Shown: piece by piece, positions 48,390 through 58,936 of the stretch
Position numbering within the stretch: the stretch's first letter is position 1
Layout of the letters: the number at the start of each line of letters is the position of its first letter
Assembly (NCBI GenBank): GCA_035772785.1
Contig: JAOCPU010000059.1
Span: 62,001-126,000 of the forward strand
Source: Phlebiopsis flavidoalba
Taxonomy: Eukaryota > Basidiomycota > Agaricomycetes > Polyporales > Phanerochaetaceae
Length of the DNA stretch: 64,000 nucleotides
Reading direction: 5' to 3'
Position numbers and translations under genes: made by a program
The notes under the pieces: model-generated
The model's input: the letters and a program-made list of their open reading frames with translations, nothing else
Database searches by the model: none
What the model was told of the DNA's origin: nothing

Positions 48390-49613
48390 CTACTGCATCA
48401 CAGGAAGCAGACAACCACGTGCGATAACCCTGCTCATACTCTCAACAAGCGCCCGCTTCTCCTCCTCCATCAAAACAGCGCGTTCTTGGCCGTCATACTC
48501 TTCGGCACCGAGCCTCCTGCGCTCGGCGCTCGGAACTTGAACGCAAAACCGCTCGACCCCCAGCGCCCGCAGCGTGTCTTCCGCTTCTCGACGAGACTGT
48601 ACAGCCGCCGGAGTCCGCGCGGTAGAACCTCGAACGGACGACAGCCCGCCAGCGACAGCCGGCGGGTTGATGTATGACCCGACGGCCGCGCGGCAGGTAG
48701 TTGCGCGACCGCCGAGTGCAGGCCAATCAGAGCGGGTCGCTGCAAGCAGAACGGACGTCGCCTGTTATGTGTCGCCCGTACATTCTCGACGAATGCGCGA
48801 CGGCGCGCTGCGCCGCGCCGCGGTAGCGTCCAGCATGTGAGTCTTTAACGGTGCGTTCAAAAAGCTGTCCGAGGTGCTGGGGACGAAGTCTTGCCCCCGG
48901 GCGCGGGAGCACACCTCGGGGTGCGCGGCGAGGATTACCGGGCTGCGACCGGCCGTCGATTTGCCGTCCGGGCAGATGTTAGCGTCCGCCGACCGCGGGC
49001 TGGATGTCGGAGAAGAGTGGGATCACGGAGCAGCGCCTGTCCGGTGGGCGAGCGCCCCCCCCGAGGTAGTGCACGAAGAAGTCGCCAAAGCGTCGACGTT
49101 GCCAGTTGTCGAGGGAGGTCGCGCGGGTGGTACGCCCCTCTGTGGCGGCTCCTTCGAGCTCCGGCTTGCCGAGATTGACGATGAAGCTGTCGCCCCAGGT
49201 AGAGTTGTTCTCGTCGATTGCTACCCTCGCCAAGCAGATCTTGCATGGCGCAAGCCATCGCCCTGGACGGGAACATTTAGTCGCGAGTTTGGGAGCTTGT
49301 CGTCGATGATCGTACCTTGGGCGCGAAAGTAGACGGTTTCTCCCTCCGGTGCCAAGGCATATGAATCCGCTCTTTCGTCCATGCGTGACTTATGCGGACG
49401 GATCTAATCCTAACCGAATCCAAATGTTCTTGGACAGTCGGCAGCCTTTTCCTTGGTGAAGGCTGCTTGATGACGATGTAGCCATTCTTGAGAAAGAAAT
49501 CGGCGTCTTAGTCTTCCTCTAATTGCAAACGGCGTAGAGTCATACGCCGTCAATACAAAGGCTCAGATGTTTGACAGATCACCCACGGTTAGAACTTGAT
49601 ATTGACCAGCCAT
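48390..49613 (-). CDS. Phytanoyl-CoA dioxygenase (PhyH)-like Fe(II)/2-oxoglutarate oxygenase
   Basis: Exon 1 (49587-49613) encodes 'MAGQYQVLT'. A 68-nt intron (49519-49586) joins it to 'EED', then after one missing T 'DADFFLKNGYIVIKQ', the N-terminal signature of a conserved fungal PhyH-like family. Further blocks are 'KNIWIRLGLDP', 'KERIHMPWH', 'IDENNSTWGDSFIVNLGKPE', 'LDNWHVD' (the HxD iron ligands, with one extra A disturbing the frame), 'GDFFVHYLG', 'VIPLFSDIQP', 'HPEGVLP'-like sequence, a later 'LHSA' region for the distal His, 'YSLVE'-type sequence, 'LRALGVERF', 'AERRRLGAEEYDGQERAVL' and 'MEEEKRALVESM', ending 'LLPVMQ' at a TAG. About 350 residues are expected. Members are assumed oxygenases; the substrate is unknown. 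Slips are frequent in this GC-rich gene, so some residues are uncertain. Confidence 0.8.
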
Positions 49614-50106
49614 TGACGAAGTCAGGATGCGGCTGCGGGGCGATTCTGGTTGAGAGTAAGTGAGATATTAGAATGCAAATCACATTGATTTAATGATAAG
49701 GCAATGCCTCGGAGAGTGTAAACGCGTGGCCTAGCTCGGTGAGAGTTTTGAAAGACTGTCATTCATCAGCGATTAAAACAGGTAATGGGCCAGGGCAGAA
49801 GTGCAATCATGGGGCCACAATGAGGAACACACGTGGACGAAGGTGCGTCTACTTCTAAGGATCGGGTACCTTCTAGGGTTATATATTTTCCCGCTCGTCG
49901 TGTTGTCGGATCGGCGATGATTATAAAGGTCCGTCATACCATTCCAGTAACCAACCCTTGGTTATACATGGCTAATTTCAAGCTCGATGGAATTATATTG
50001 GTACAGGAGCTGCGCCGAAGCTACGCCCAAAATAGGGACACAAACATCCAACTAAATAATCGTTGATGAGCGATTTGAAATGACCAAAGCAAACCCTTAC
50101 CTAGTG

Positions 50107-50556
50107 ATACACTTGTCCGCCACCCTTGGGCTTTCAACTTGCGCTCTTCACAAAGCTGAGGTCGAACGGATCGCCCCAATCTATTAAAATCAAGTTTATC
50201 AGGAACATATACGAATCATACACACCGAGACTCACCAGCACGAATCTTGTCCACAAGCTGATTATCCAGCAGCTCATCCCTTGGTGACCTGGTTGGGGCG
50301 GCATGCTCGGTAGTCTGCCAGGCACTAGTACTCGCCATGGGACGTCTGTTCGACATTATCATCGCGTCTGCGATTCTTTGCGCTCGAACCAGCGCTGCTC
50401 GTAGGTAGCATGCGCCGTTTGGCTACTGCTGGGATATGGCTCGCTCCTGACGCTGGTGTAGCCATAGCTGGGCTCCTGCACGGATGGTAGAGTGACATCG
50501 TCAAGGCCAGGGCTGTCAGAGGATGAGGCAGGAGACCCTGGTTCTGGGGAGTCCAT
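50107..50556 (-). CDS. Unrecognised two-exon gene beside the transposon-like element
   Basis: From an ATG at 50556 the minus strand reads 'MDSPEPGSPASSSDSPGL', a Ser/Pro-rich disordered region, then 'YEQRWFERKESQT'. After a slip it reads 'RSPRDELLDNQLVDKIRA'. A clean GTGAGT..AATAG intron (about 50182-50236) joins in phase to 'DWGDPFDLSFVKSAS' and a TGA. A one-base shift in the last exon would instead give 'EERKLKAQGWRTSVSLG' leading to another GTAAGG donor, so the gene may continue further left. No family was recognised. It starts about 180 bp from the left inverted repeat array of the KDZ-associated element and points away from it. Confidence 0.45.
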
Positions 50557-50732
50557 GACTGCAGCAAACTACGCGGTAGGGAGCAACATGTGGACGCGCG
50601 CGCCAGCGCTTGCAGGTGCTCGGGGATTGCCGAGCTCGCCGTTGTGGCGCAATCAATCCTTGCGTAGGGGCGCTAGCTGCCAGCGAGTGCGTTTGCTGTT
50701 TGCCATTCTTCGATCGAGAGCGTCCGGGAAAC

Positions 50733-50808
50733 GGGAATTCTGTGCCTCTGTGCCTCTGTGCCTCTGTGCCTCCGTGCCGTCTGTGCCGTCTGTGCCATTG
50801 GGCGCCTA
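50733..50808 (+). repeat. Left inverted-repeat array of the KDZ-associated element
   Basis: GGGAATTCTGTGC is followed by about six tandem copies of the 8-mer TCTGTGCC (two with an extra G), ending at TTGGGCGCC. A related array in opposite orientation lies at 58884-58936 and also ends in the same 13-mer. These may be the terminal inverted repeats of the element between them. Confidence 0.5.
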
Positions 50809-50943
50809 GATAGTGATGTGGTGTATATTAGGACGTCAGCATACCTGAAATGGATAGGATTTGGATCGGAGTTTGAATCTCTGGAACTGTGGTCGGGCTA
50901 GGCAAACGCAAACGGCATACGAGTGTATGCTCAGCACACCACC

Positions 50944-53231
50944 ATGGACGGGTTACAGGCTGTAGTTGATACATTGGTCTTCTATCCTACTCTGCTTGAC
51001 TCTCTGGGCCTCCGCCAGGTCTACCACTTCATCTTATGTGCTGCAGCTTGCAAGAACGAGATCATTATTGCTCAGCCAGCGTCTGTTCCACTTCCACGCC
51101 ACCTCTACATCTACCGCCTACTGTGCTTGCATTGCTATCCCGTGTCCTCGGGTTAGACACTATACATGTGATGCACTGCTGGAATGCCCTCAAGGCCTTT
51201 GTATGGGATGACAATTATGTGCACAGTTTACAGTCAGACCCTCAGGCGGAAATTAGGCGCTGTGGTATGGACTTGGGTTTTAGTACGTCTTCTATCTAGT
51301 AGTCCTAGAATTATATCTTACAAGTTGTATCTTAGCCGGCACCTCTCTTTATCCTCCCAGTCACTATTGCTGACTGAGGGCTGCACAAAGACATCAGCCA
51401 TGAAGAAAATACAGCAACGTGCTGTGTTATTATTACCCTTGACCGGGGTGTTCTTCCTACATGGAGTGTTCATCTTTCTTGTGAGAGTGAGTCTTAAACT
51501 TTCAGTACATTATACACAGTAGCCAAATGTTATACTACAGGATGCAAGACAAATTACCATCATGATTACGCAGTGCGGAATGGAACACGTGAATATTACA
51601 GCACTGTTTCCTGATGGCTATCTTCAAGTTGGAGAACATCAGTTTATCCATGTCCAGGTAATCAAACCTATGGATCCAACTGATGCTCTCAAGCTGGTAT
51701 TTATTATTGTCTACCCTAGTTTGTACTGCCAATCACTGAGTTATTTCATTTTATATTAGGACTTCTGCAACTGGCTGCGCATCTGTTTACAATGAAACAC
51801 TTGCGGAACCATTTCCAACACCCCATTTGATAGGGAGACTTGGCCTTTTGACTGCTCACTCCGAGTTGAGCATGTCTGGGATGGATTTACGCTGTTGTGC
51901 CTTCTTGAAGACAGTTGCAGACGTGGTTTTACCTTACGGCTTCCCCTCAGGCTTCCTCATGGGGCGAGAACAACGCATACCGCTTCAACGCCGCTGTTCA
52001 GAACCGTAACCTGCACATTCAACGCACATGCCGAAATGGGCAACCAGCTTTGGCACATTATTGTAATCGATGTGTACGCTGGTTTCATGACGACCAAGGT
52101 CACATCACATGTACGTAACTAGTTTTGATAGGTGTTGCGTAAATGATTCCAGATTAATAAATTATTTTAGCCAAGTCTTCTGTGTAGTTGTGGATGGCGT
52201 AACTGTTGGGCATCCATGTTGCGCAATTCATAACTGCAAGGAGCCACTTGCCAGCCAGCGGGATCGCTTTTGCCCAGCACATCAACAGCAGAATAATATT
52301 TGCTCCATCATTGGCTGTGACCAGCCCGCAGCTCCCTCAGGACATCGTGTATGCATCGATCTTGCTCATATTGCAGTCGAAGAACTTTACACTCTTCGTG
52401 GTCAATCCCGTTTTCAACTTCAAGAACGGCTTCAGCGTACACGGATGGCAGGCGTGTCTACTACAGGCGGAGGATCCACAGGAGACCTGGAGATCATTGC
52501 GGACTCTAATGATTGGGATGACTCCGCTGAGCCAGAAATCTATGAAATTGACAACAATAACGCTCCACGTCAGGCAACTCAGCCGGCTCCGGCAAGAACA
52601 AGTGCAGCCCCTCGCACTCGTAAGCTTCGCGCCTCAGTTTGGTCGCAAGCGTACACATAACGAGCAGATCATTGTTGCACCCTGGTGGTGTGATTATTGC
52701 GCGCACAACAATGTACGGAGCAGAAGCTATTTCCAGTGTTGCGGTAGGAGCTATATTTCTTGCTACTAGCTAGTTACTGGCTTATTCAAAATTTCTATAC
52801 TAGGAGTTTATAAAAAGAACATACATCCACACCACCTTTCGTCCGACCACGTCTTCTTTGACAACAATTGTAACCTCAAGGCGCATGTGCAGGCCCGTCA
52901 GGATCCTTGGTGGAACTCTGTTGCTTTGACAGTGGACGTTTTCCACTTCAAAAGTAAGCACAGTGAGACTGACATATTTTGTCAAACGCACTGCAACCCT
53001 GCTGGCTACCCCGAGTTAATTAGGGAAGATGGCGGATGGTATTTCAATTCATCCATTGCGGAACAGACAAATGTTTGGCTGGCTAATTACCACTCTATTT
53101 GCCGTGAGATGCATGTTGACCGTTTCAATTTTTTCCTAGATGAGATGATTATGAGGCGTAACGAGAAGACCCTTCGTAAACTAGATAATACACATGCGCT
53201 TCCTGGTTTTTGGCAAGAAGGTCATTTGTAG
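50944..53231 (+). CDS. CxC5/CxC6 cysteine-cluster protein associated with KDZ transposons
   Basis: From 'MDGLQAVVDTLVFYPTLLDS' the N-terminal CxC5-like part runs through 'CAAACKNEIIIAQP' and several short exons. The CxC6 zinc-binding cluster follows: 'HYCNRCVRWFHDDQGHITC', then after an intron (52110-52170) 'VVVDGVTVGHPCCAIHNCKE', 'RDRFCPAHQQQNNICSIIGC' and 'GHRVCIDLAH', then 'QSRFQLQERLQRTRM'. After 'EQIIVAPCGV' and an intron near 52743-52802 the C-terminal part reads 'HVFFDNNCNL', 'LTVDVFHFKSKHSETD', 'CQTHCNPAGYPEL', 'WYFNSSIAEQTNVWL' and 'FFLDEMIMRRN', ending before a TAG. These blocks are characteristic of the family in Agaricomycetes, where the genes sit in mobile elements next to KDZ transposases. 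Probably nuclear and DNA-associated; its role in transposition is not established. A few frame slips occur. Confidence 0.85.
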
Positions 53232-53287
53232 TCATTCCATTGATTGGATCCTTCTTTGTACAAGAAATTGTATTTGTATACTAGTAT

Positions 53288-54005
53288 ATGCACAACGGCT
53301 CACAATTCTCAGCACTCCTTGCTGCGCCCCGTTCAGGCATGCCACATCTTCATGGTCTGACTGTCTCGATGTGGCACGGCGCACAGAACTCAGAAGCAGG
53401 TTCTCTAGGTCTACCACAATCGACATTGACACACTGGCTGAACTTGTTGGGTCGACAGCCGGTGTCCATGCCGTCTCGAATGTCTCGGTGCACCGTCCGC
53501 GCGATGCAAACTGTGCTCGCTGTGGCTCCTGCACCACACGTGCCTCCCCCTCTTGGTGCCTATGTTGCACAATACTCTGTCGCGGCGCGGCGTCCCGCGT
53601 CGTATCGAGCCCGACTCGCTCAAACCGTCTCATCCACCCCGCATTCGCCACCTTACACAACACGCCGACACTCCACTGCGGCCCACCGCACGCGCCGCTC
53701 GCCTCTGACTTATTTTACTTACTGCGACGTGAAGCAGGTGCCGCTAACGACGCACGCGTCGCCATCTTCAATGCGGCCCAAACGAACCGTAAGTAATTCT
53801 TACGACTGAGCTCCCACCCATAGACTCGCCAGTCGCTCATGCCACTGCGCTCACGAACGGTCCACGCGACCCTCCTGGCTGGCAGCCTCGGCTTCAGTCC
53901 CTGTGGCAGGACGTCGCTCGCGCTGTGGACCTCGCACTACAACGCGGCGTGCGCTCGCCGCACCCACGGTGCCGTCGTCGTCGTCATGTCGCCTTTTGCG
54001 CTTGA
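53288..54005 (+). CDS. Possible second element gene, Cys-containing, unrecognised
   Basis: Open plus-strand sequence encodes 'DTLAELVGSTAGVHAVSNV', a compact cysteine group 'CARCGSC' followed by 'WCLCCTILC', then 'LASDLFYLLRREAGAANDAR' and 'VAIFNAAQTN'. A textbook intron (GTAAGT at 53791 to CATAG at 53823) joins it in phase to 'SPVAHATALTNGPRDPPGWQ' and 'SLWQDVARAVDLALQRG', ending in a TGA at 54003. The splice signal and continuity on both sides of it argue for a real gene. No family was recognised and the start is unknown. It follows the CxC5/CxC6 gene in the same direction and may be part of the same element. Confidence 0.45.
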
Positions 54006-54149
54006 CCGCGACGCGGGGGCTGATAGAATCTTGACTAGGTCTCCGTCCTGTTGCACATGCGCCGCCATTCGTATTCGTGCTGCCCGTCGGCGTACGTCGT
54101 CTGGTGGCCGCGCGCGCACGACGTGGTCGGCGTGAAAGAGGCTGCCGCC

Positions 54150-55290
54150 AAGCGAGTAGGGGCGAGATAGAGAGAGAGGGCGAGGGTGTGAGGCGCTGTC
54201 TCGCCGCGCTGTCGTGGTGGTGGTCGTTGTCGTCGCGCTTTTGATGGGGCGCGGTTGTCGTGATCGCGTGGTGGTGGTCGTTGTGGTGGCCGCGCACGAC
54301 GTGCCCCCCCGGTCATTGTGGTGGTCGCGGATGTCGTGATCGCCGCGCACGCCGCGGTCTTGGTGGTGGCCACAAAGGTCGTTGGTGGCCGCGCACGCCG
54401 CGGTCGGTCCCACGTCGTGTGCTGCGAAGGTAAGCACTCATTGTCTTTGTGTACAACGTCGCGCGAGACTCACCTTGAAGTACTGTTCTCTAGCACAGTC
54501 CCATCCCGCCCCATTCCACCTGCTTTCGCCCCTCTCCCATCCCCTCGACCGTTGGGCCCCGCCCTCGCGCGCATGCACCCGTCGGTGCACACGCTCGCTG
54601 GCGTCGTCGAACCCCCGCTATTCAGCGGTCGTCGCGTTGATGGCCGAGGTTGTCGTGGTCGCCGCGCACGCCGCGGTGACGATGGTGGTGGCCGCGCACA
54701 GCGTGGTCATTGCACGGTCTTGGCGGTGGCGGCAGTGGCTGCGTACGACGCGGTGGTCTTCGCGGTCGTCGTGGTGGCCTCGGTGGTGAGTGATGGTCGC
54801 AGCGCGACCACGACGCCGTCGTCATGTGGGTCCGCGCCGTCTTGTGCGCGACCGCGGCGCCGTCGCCGGTGCGTCTCACAACTTTGAGCGTAAGCCTAGG
54901 CATGACGGTACCATCAGTCTCCAGCAGACGAGAAAGCGCGGAGGTACTCACCCCTGCAGTGTCGCGGTCGGCCAGACGGTGCAGGACATGGAGCTTTGGC
55001 AGCGGGCACTCGAGAGCGGGCCCTTCATACCATTGCCCGAGGAAATCCCCACCGCCGCCGCCGCCGTGCTCGTCGCTGCCGCGCACGACGTGCCCTGTGA
55101 TCTTGCGACACGCGGCGGAGTGGCGGTCGTCGTGTGGTCTCGGTGTGGTGGTGGTCTCGGTGTGGTGGTGGTGATCTCGGCGTAGTGATGGCCGCGCACG
55201 ACGTGGTCGTGGTCGTGGGTGGTGATGGCCGCGCGTCGTGGTGGTCTCGGTGTGGTGACGGCCGCGCGTGCCCGGTCGCGGTGACTCGAA
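54150..55290. repeat. GC-rich degenerate minisatellite block
   Basis: Imperfect tandem units built from GTGGTGGTCG, GCCGCGCACGACG and CGTGGTC-like motifs fill 54150-54420, 54620-54790 and 55040-55290, giving Val/His/Arg-repeat open frames on both strands. The block lies inside the KDZ-associated element between its plus- and minus-strand genes. Strong strand asymmetry (G and T on the plus strand) is visible. Confidence 0.7.
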
Positions 55291-55815
55291 CTCGGCGACG
55301 TTTCGCCCTGCGGCTACATTCCGCGAGTCTTCGCTGTTAACACGAGAGGCGCGGCCGTGATTTCGATGTGGCGAGAGCGCGACAGCGCGGAGCGGAGTGT
55401 CGTGCTTGCCGCAGTGCGACGATGCCCGGTGCGTGGGCATACGAGTCACACAGGCTGGTGTTCGACGTCACTCGGACGCGTTTCGGGGTGTGTTGGAGTT
55501 GCTGGCCGCCGCGGGCTTGGTGGCGCCGTGGCAGTGGTGGATGCGGTCTTGGTGGTGGCTGGGTGGCCGCGCGCCTTCATCCGCGTCATTCCTAGAGGGC
55601 AGTCGATTGGAGTACAGGGCATCGCCGTGGTCCGCACGACTTGCCCCTGCTAGAAATGAGTTGGAGTGGGCGTAGTGGGTCAGGCGGGGGGAATGGGGCG
55701 ACGCGGCGGTGGTCGTGGGCCGTCCGTCGTCAGATTGGCCTCCCTGACATTCTTGACACTCCTGGCGGCCGCGGCCACTCCCCACCAAGCACGTCGAGGC
55801 ATCAAACATGCTTGG

Positions 55816-55842
55816 GGTATGTGGTGGTGGTGGTGGTGGTGC
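55816..55842 (+). repeat. GTG trinucleotide repeat
   Basis: Eight or so consecutive TGG/GTG units. It is a simple microsatellite inside the element. Confidence 0.8.
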
Positions 55843-56062
55843 TAGAAGTTCTCTGTGATGTGGCAGACTCGCTAACGCGTCTGTCACAGATTTGATGGGT
55901 TCTTGTGACGACGAACGCGATGCGCGAGATACTCGCGCTCTCCGGTGCACGCGATTGTATAGTATAATTGACCAAGGAAAAGATTGATAAAGTTCTGAAA
56001 TTACATGTGAGGAAACAACAAAACAAGGAAAGAGAGAAAAAACACAGAATTATAACTAGAGT

Positions 56063-58318
56063 CTAGCAGTTGCTGCTAGAACTCTGACCGCGCGTAAGCT
56101 TCTTTTTTGCATTGCGCACTGCGGCACGAGGGTCGGGGACCTCACCCATGAACCAACGCCAGATCCCCTCCTCTGAGCGTCCGTACTGAATATACTTTGC
56201 CTGGATCTCAGAAGTCGCTGAGTCCCAACGTTCTCGATGAGCGTAGAATGTACCGCGCCTATACGTCACGCCTGGGAAGCACGCCTGGAATGCCGCCTCT
56301 GGGCTTGTCGTTGAGGACCGTGCGGCCGTGTCGCATGCTTCAAAGGACTTGACGACGTCAACAGTAAAGAAGTCCCGTGGCCAACTCTTGCTTCCAGAGT
56401 TTGATGGCGGTGACGGCACAACGGAAGATGACGTGCGAGACATCGAGAGAGCGAAGCTTGATGTATCCGACACTGGGCTGAGTTCACTGAGGTCAAAGTC
56501 GACGGGAGAGAGAGGACGACGCTGTGAGCCAGAGGCTGGAAGTGTGGAGAACCTGGGCTTGACATTAAACAGAGTCCGCTCCGTTGTAATGAGTCTTCGC
56601 AGTGTTCACGTCGTCGTCTGACCCAGAGTCACTGATGACAATGACCTCGTCCATCTTGCGCTTAGGAGATGAGCTAGGACTGGAGTCTGCGACAGAGAAT
56701 GACGGCTTGATGTCAGGAGGGGAAGAAGGTATGAGGACTGGCGAGGAAGGTACGAGGACCGGAGAGGAGGCCTGAGAGCTGGGATACGCATCCGCGTTGG
56801 CGAGAATTGCAGAGTAGCGAGATCGAACCACTGGACGGGGCCTGACTACAGCCTTGCCCTTGTCCTTTGATAGGGTAGCAACAAGGCCGGCGGCGCTGTT
56901 GAGGAAACCTGAGGAGCGATGGGCCTGGACTGCAGCTCGCTCGGCCTTGAGATTCGTGCGGATGTTGAGGCTAGGTGTAGACGGCGCAGAGCTGGCATGA
57001 GAACGGCGAGGCTAGGTGTTGTGGGGAAGAACCGTAGCTTGAAGTCCTTTGGAGCAGGGGTATGCAAAGAGCGTAGAAAGATGCGCTCGTGCGGCTCGAC
57101 CTTGAGTGAAGCTCCAGGGACGGTCCGTATCCACTGATCACGCCAGGGGTGGGAGTCAAACCGGTAGAAGATACGCGATGCGAGATTGGGACTGGGGGTT
57201 GTCGATTGGAAGGAGCCCAACTATCTGGAGAAGTTGTTCATCAAAGACCAGATAGGGCCAAGGACGGAACTGATGGGTAAGCTCTGTGATGATGGCTTCA
57301 ACGTTGTCTTCTTCAGAGTCGGACTGCAGATTTGTGAGTATTAGATGGGTAACGAGAACAGGCCAAAAACATACCTGGGTCCACGTGTAGACTAAAACTC
57401 GCTGTTCGGCTGTACGCTGCCGAATCTCGAGGTCTGCTTCTCTGCGTCTCCGTTCTTCGTTCTCGAGTAGAGCCTTTTCTTGATCTGCTGCGAAGAGCGG
57501 CTTCAGATGACTGGTGTTCCGAGGGACAGGACAGCTCGTGATAGATGCACGGAACTGGGATGATGCATTCCCACCAGAAGTTGAGGCTCCCATGCGCATA
57601 GGAGCAGGAAACCTAATTTCGGCTAGCGTGCGAGAGGTTGATGCAGTGGTCGCAAGGGCTGGAACAGCGGGACCTGCAGTGGCAGAAGAACCAGATGGCA
57701 ATGGGGCTACCGCAGGAGTAGAGGAGCTCTGAGGTTCTTGAGAGGGCGCACCAGATAGTAGCTCAGCTGTCTCAGAAGCAGGCTGCGCAAGGTTACCGCC
57801 ATCGTCACGAAGGAGAGGATCAAGTGGAAAGCTTCTTGAAGCTACTTCGCTGGCGATACCCGTAGATGCGACAGTGGTGGCCAAGGCACCAGAAGAAGCA
57901 GGAGTGACAGGTCCTCTGGAGAATGGATAGGACAGTCGCTAGCATGGTGTAAAACACTTTGCTTTGCTGAGCCTGCGGGTACGCGGTACTTGCATTTGCG
58001 GTTGAACCGCCCTTGGCGAGGTAGAGCCTGGGAGCCAGTCATGGTTGTTCTTCCGTCCTCAGAGCCAGACGTGACGTCACTAGCAGAGATCGCTGGGACA
58101 AGGGTTTCTATGCGTGGCGACGCCCAGCGAAAAAAGTTCCGATGGCTGATGCTCGCACTGATAATAACCCTATGATTATTGACAATAGAGAAATGATAGA
58201 CATCACTCACAACAACGTAAAATCGTCCTCGATTCAGAGGATCCCTAGCGCCCTGAGCACGTCTTGATTGGAAGCTGGCGGTTTTGCAGAATTTGCAGCG
58301 GAAAACACGCTGATACAT
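56063..58318 (-). CDS. Element-borne protein with C2HC/BED-like finger and conserved C-terminal domain, unnamed
   Basis: The start 'MYQRVFRCKFCKTASFQSR' supplies CxxC. A GTGAGT..CATAG intron (about 58165-58210) follows, and a later 'SVLHHASDCPIHSPEDLSLL' supplies His and Cys, together resembling a C2HC or BED-type finger. Then come a long Ser/Pro/Ala-rich region, a coiled-coil-like 'ALLENEERRRREADLEI', several acidic stretches ('VIVISDSGSDDD'), and a C-terminal domain 'WPRDFFTVDVVKSFEACDTA', 'FQACFPGVTYRRGTFYAHRE' and 'GIWRWFMGEVPDPRAA'. I have seen this C-terminal pattern recurring in unnamed basidiomycete proteins but know no assigned function. It lies opposite to the CxC5/CxC6 gene and close to the right repeat array, so it is probably encoded by the element. 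Frame slips make the linker uncertain. Confidence 0.55.
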
Positions 58319-58883
58319 AATATGTTAGGAGAAGCAGCATACTTAACCCCAATGTGGGTATATGCTAGTGCGCACAGTGGCTGTGTGGGCTTAGAAATTC
58401 AGCCCTTGTACGGAAACAAGTGAAAAAGTAGAGATATCTCAGGAGATTGTTGAGGAGGGAGGAGGTGCGCGCGCGCAAGAAATGGAGTGAAAGACAGAAA
58501 ACAGCGGACGACGTTGGCCGCGTTAAGCTCTGAACAGAACTGATGGCGGAATATTGTGTCAAAAGGCCCAAAGGATTATGACCCAAGAAATGATATCAAA
58601 ATTGATTCAAGATGAATATCGTATCACATGAAAAAACGTCATATCATGACTGTCCATAATGATATAAAAAAAAATTTTCCGTATACAGTGTCAAAGAGGG
58701 ACTCGTTACAACATGGCAGGGAGCGGGCAATCGAAGTTTGCGATATGCCGCCACATTTGGAAAGGCGCATCATATCATCATCATACTACATTTGGAACAT
58801 ATCATCATCATGCCACTCACTTTGGACAACACATTCATATCGGCGCGCTAACGGGACATATCGTGACGTGAGGCGTCTATGAA
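58319..58883. other. A+T-rich right arm of the element
   Basis: Low-GC sequence with ATCATC/ATATCATC motifs near 58766-58812 and no supported gene. It contrasts sharply with the GC-rich minisatellite to its left. Confidence 0.4.
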
Positions 58884-58936
58884 GGCACAGACGGCACAGA
58901 GGCACAGAGGCACAGACGCTGGGCGCACAGAATTCC
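58884..58936 (-). repeat. Right inverted-repeat array of the KDZ-associated element
   Basis: On the minus strand it begins GGGAATTCTGTGC, continues GCCCAGCG and then about four TCTGTGCC units, mirroring the array at 50733-50808 with fewer units. Confidence 0.5.

Larger units (their letters stand above)
50733..58936. mobile_element. Probable KDZ-associated DNA transposon (about 8.2 kb)
   Basis: The interval is delimited by inverted arrays of TCTGTGCC that share the outer 13-mer GGGAATTCTGTGC. It contains a CxC5/CxC6 cysteine-cluster gene, a second plus-strand Cys-rich frame, a minisatellite block and a divergent-facing C2HC-finger-like gene. CxC5/CxC6 proteins were described as partners of KDZ (Kyakuja-Dileera-Zisupton) transposases in fungi, so the content fits a KDZ element or derivative. 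The catalytic KDZ transposase itself was not recognised, so this may be a non-autonomous or rearranged copy. No convincing target-site duplication was found, so the ends are inference. Confidence 0.5.

Noticed and set aside
58861..58936. CRISPR-like short repeat array
   Set aside because: The units are contiguous 8-mers without spacers and the genome is fungal.
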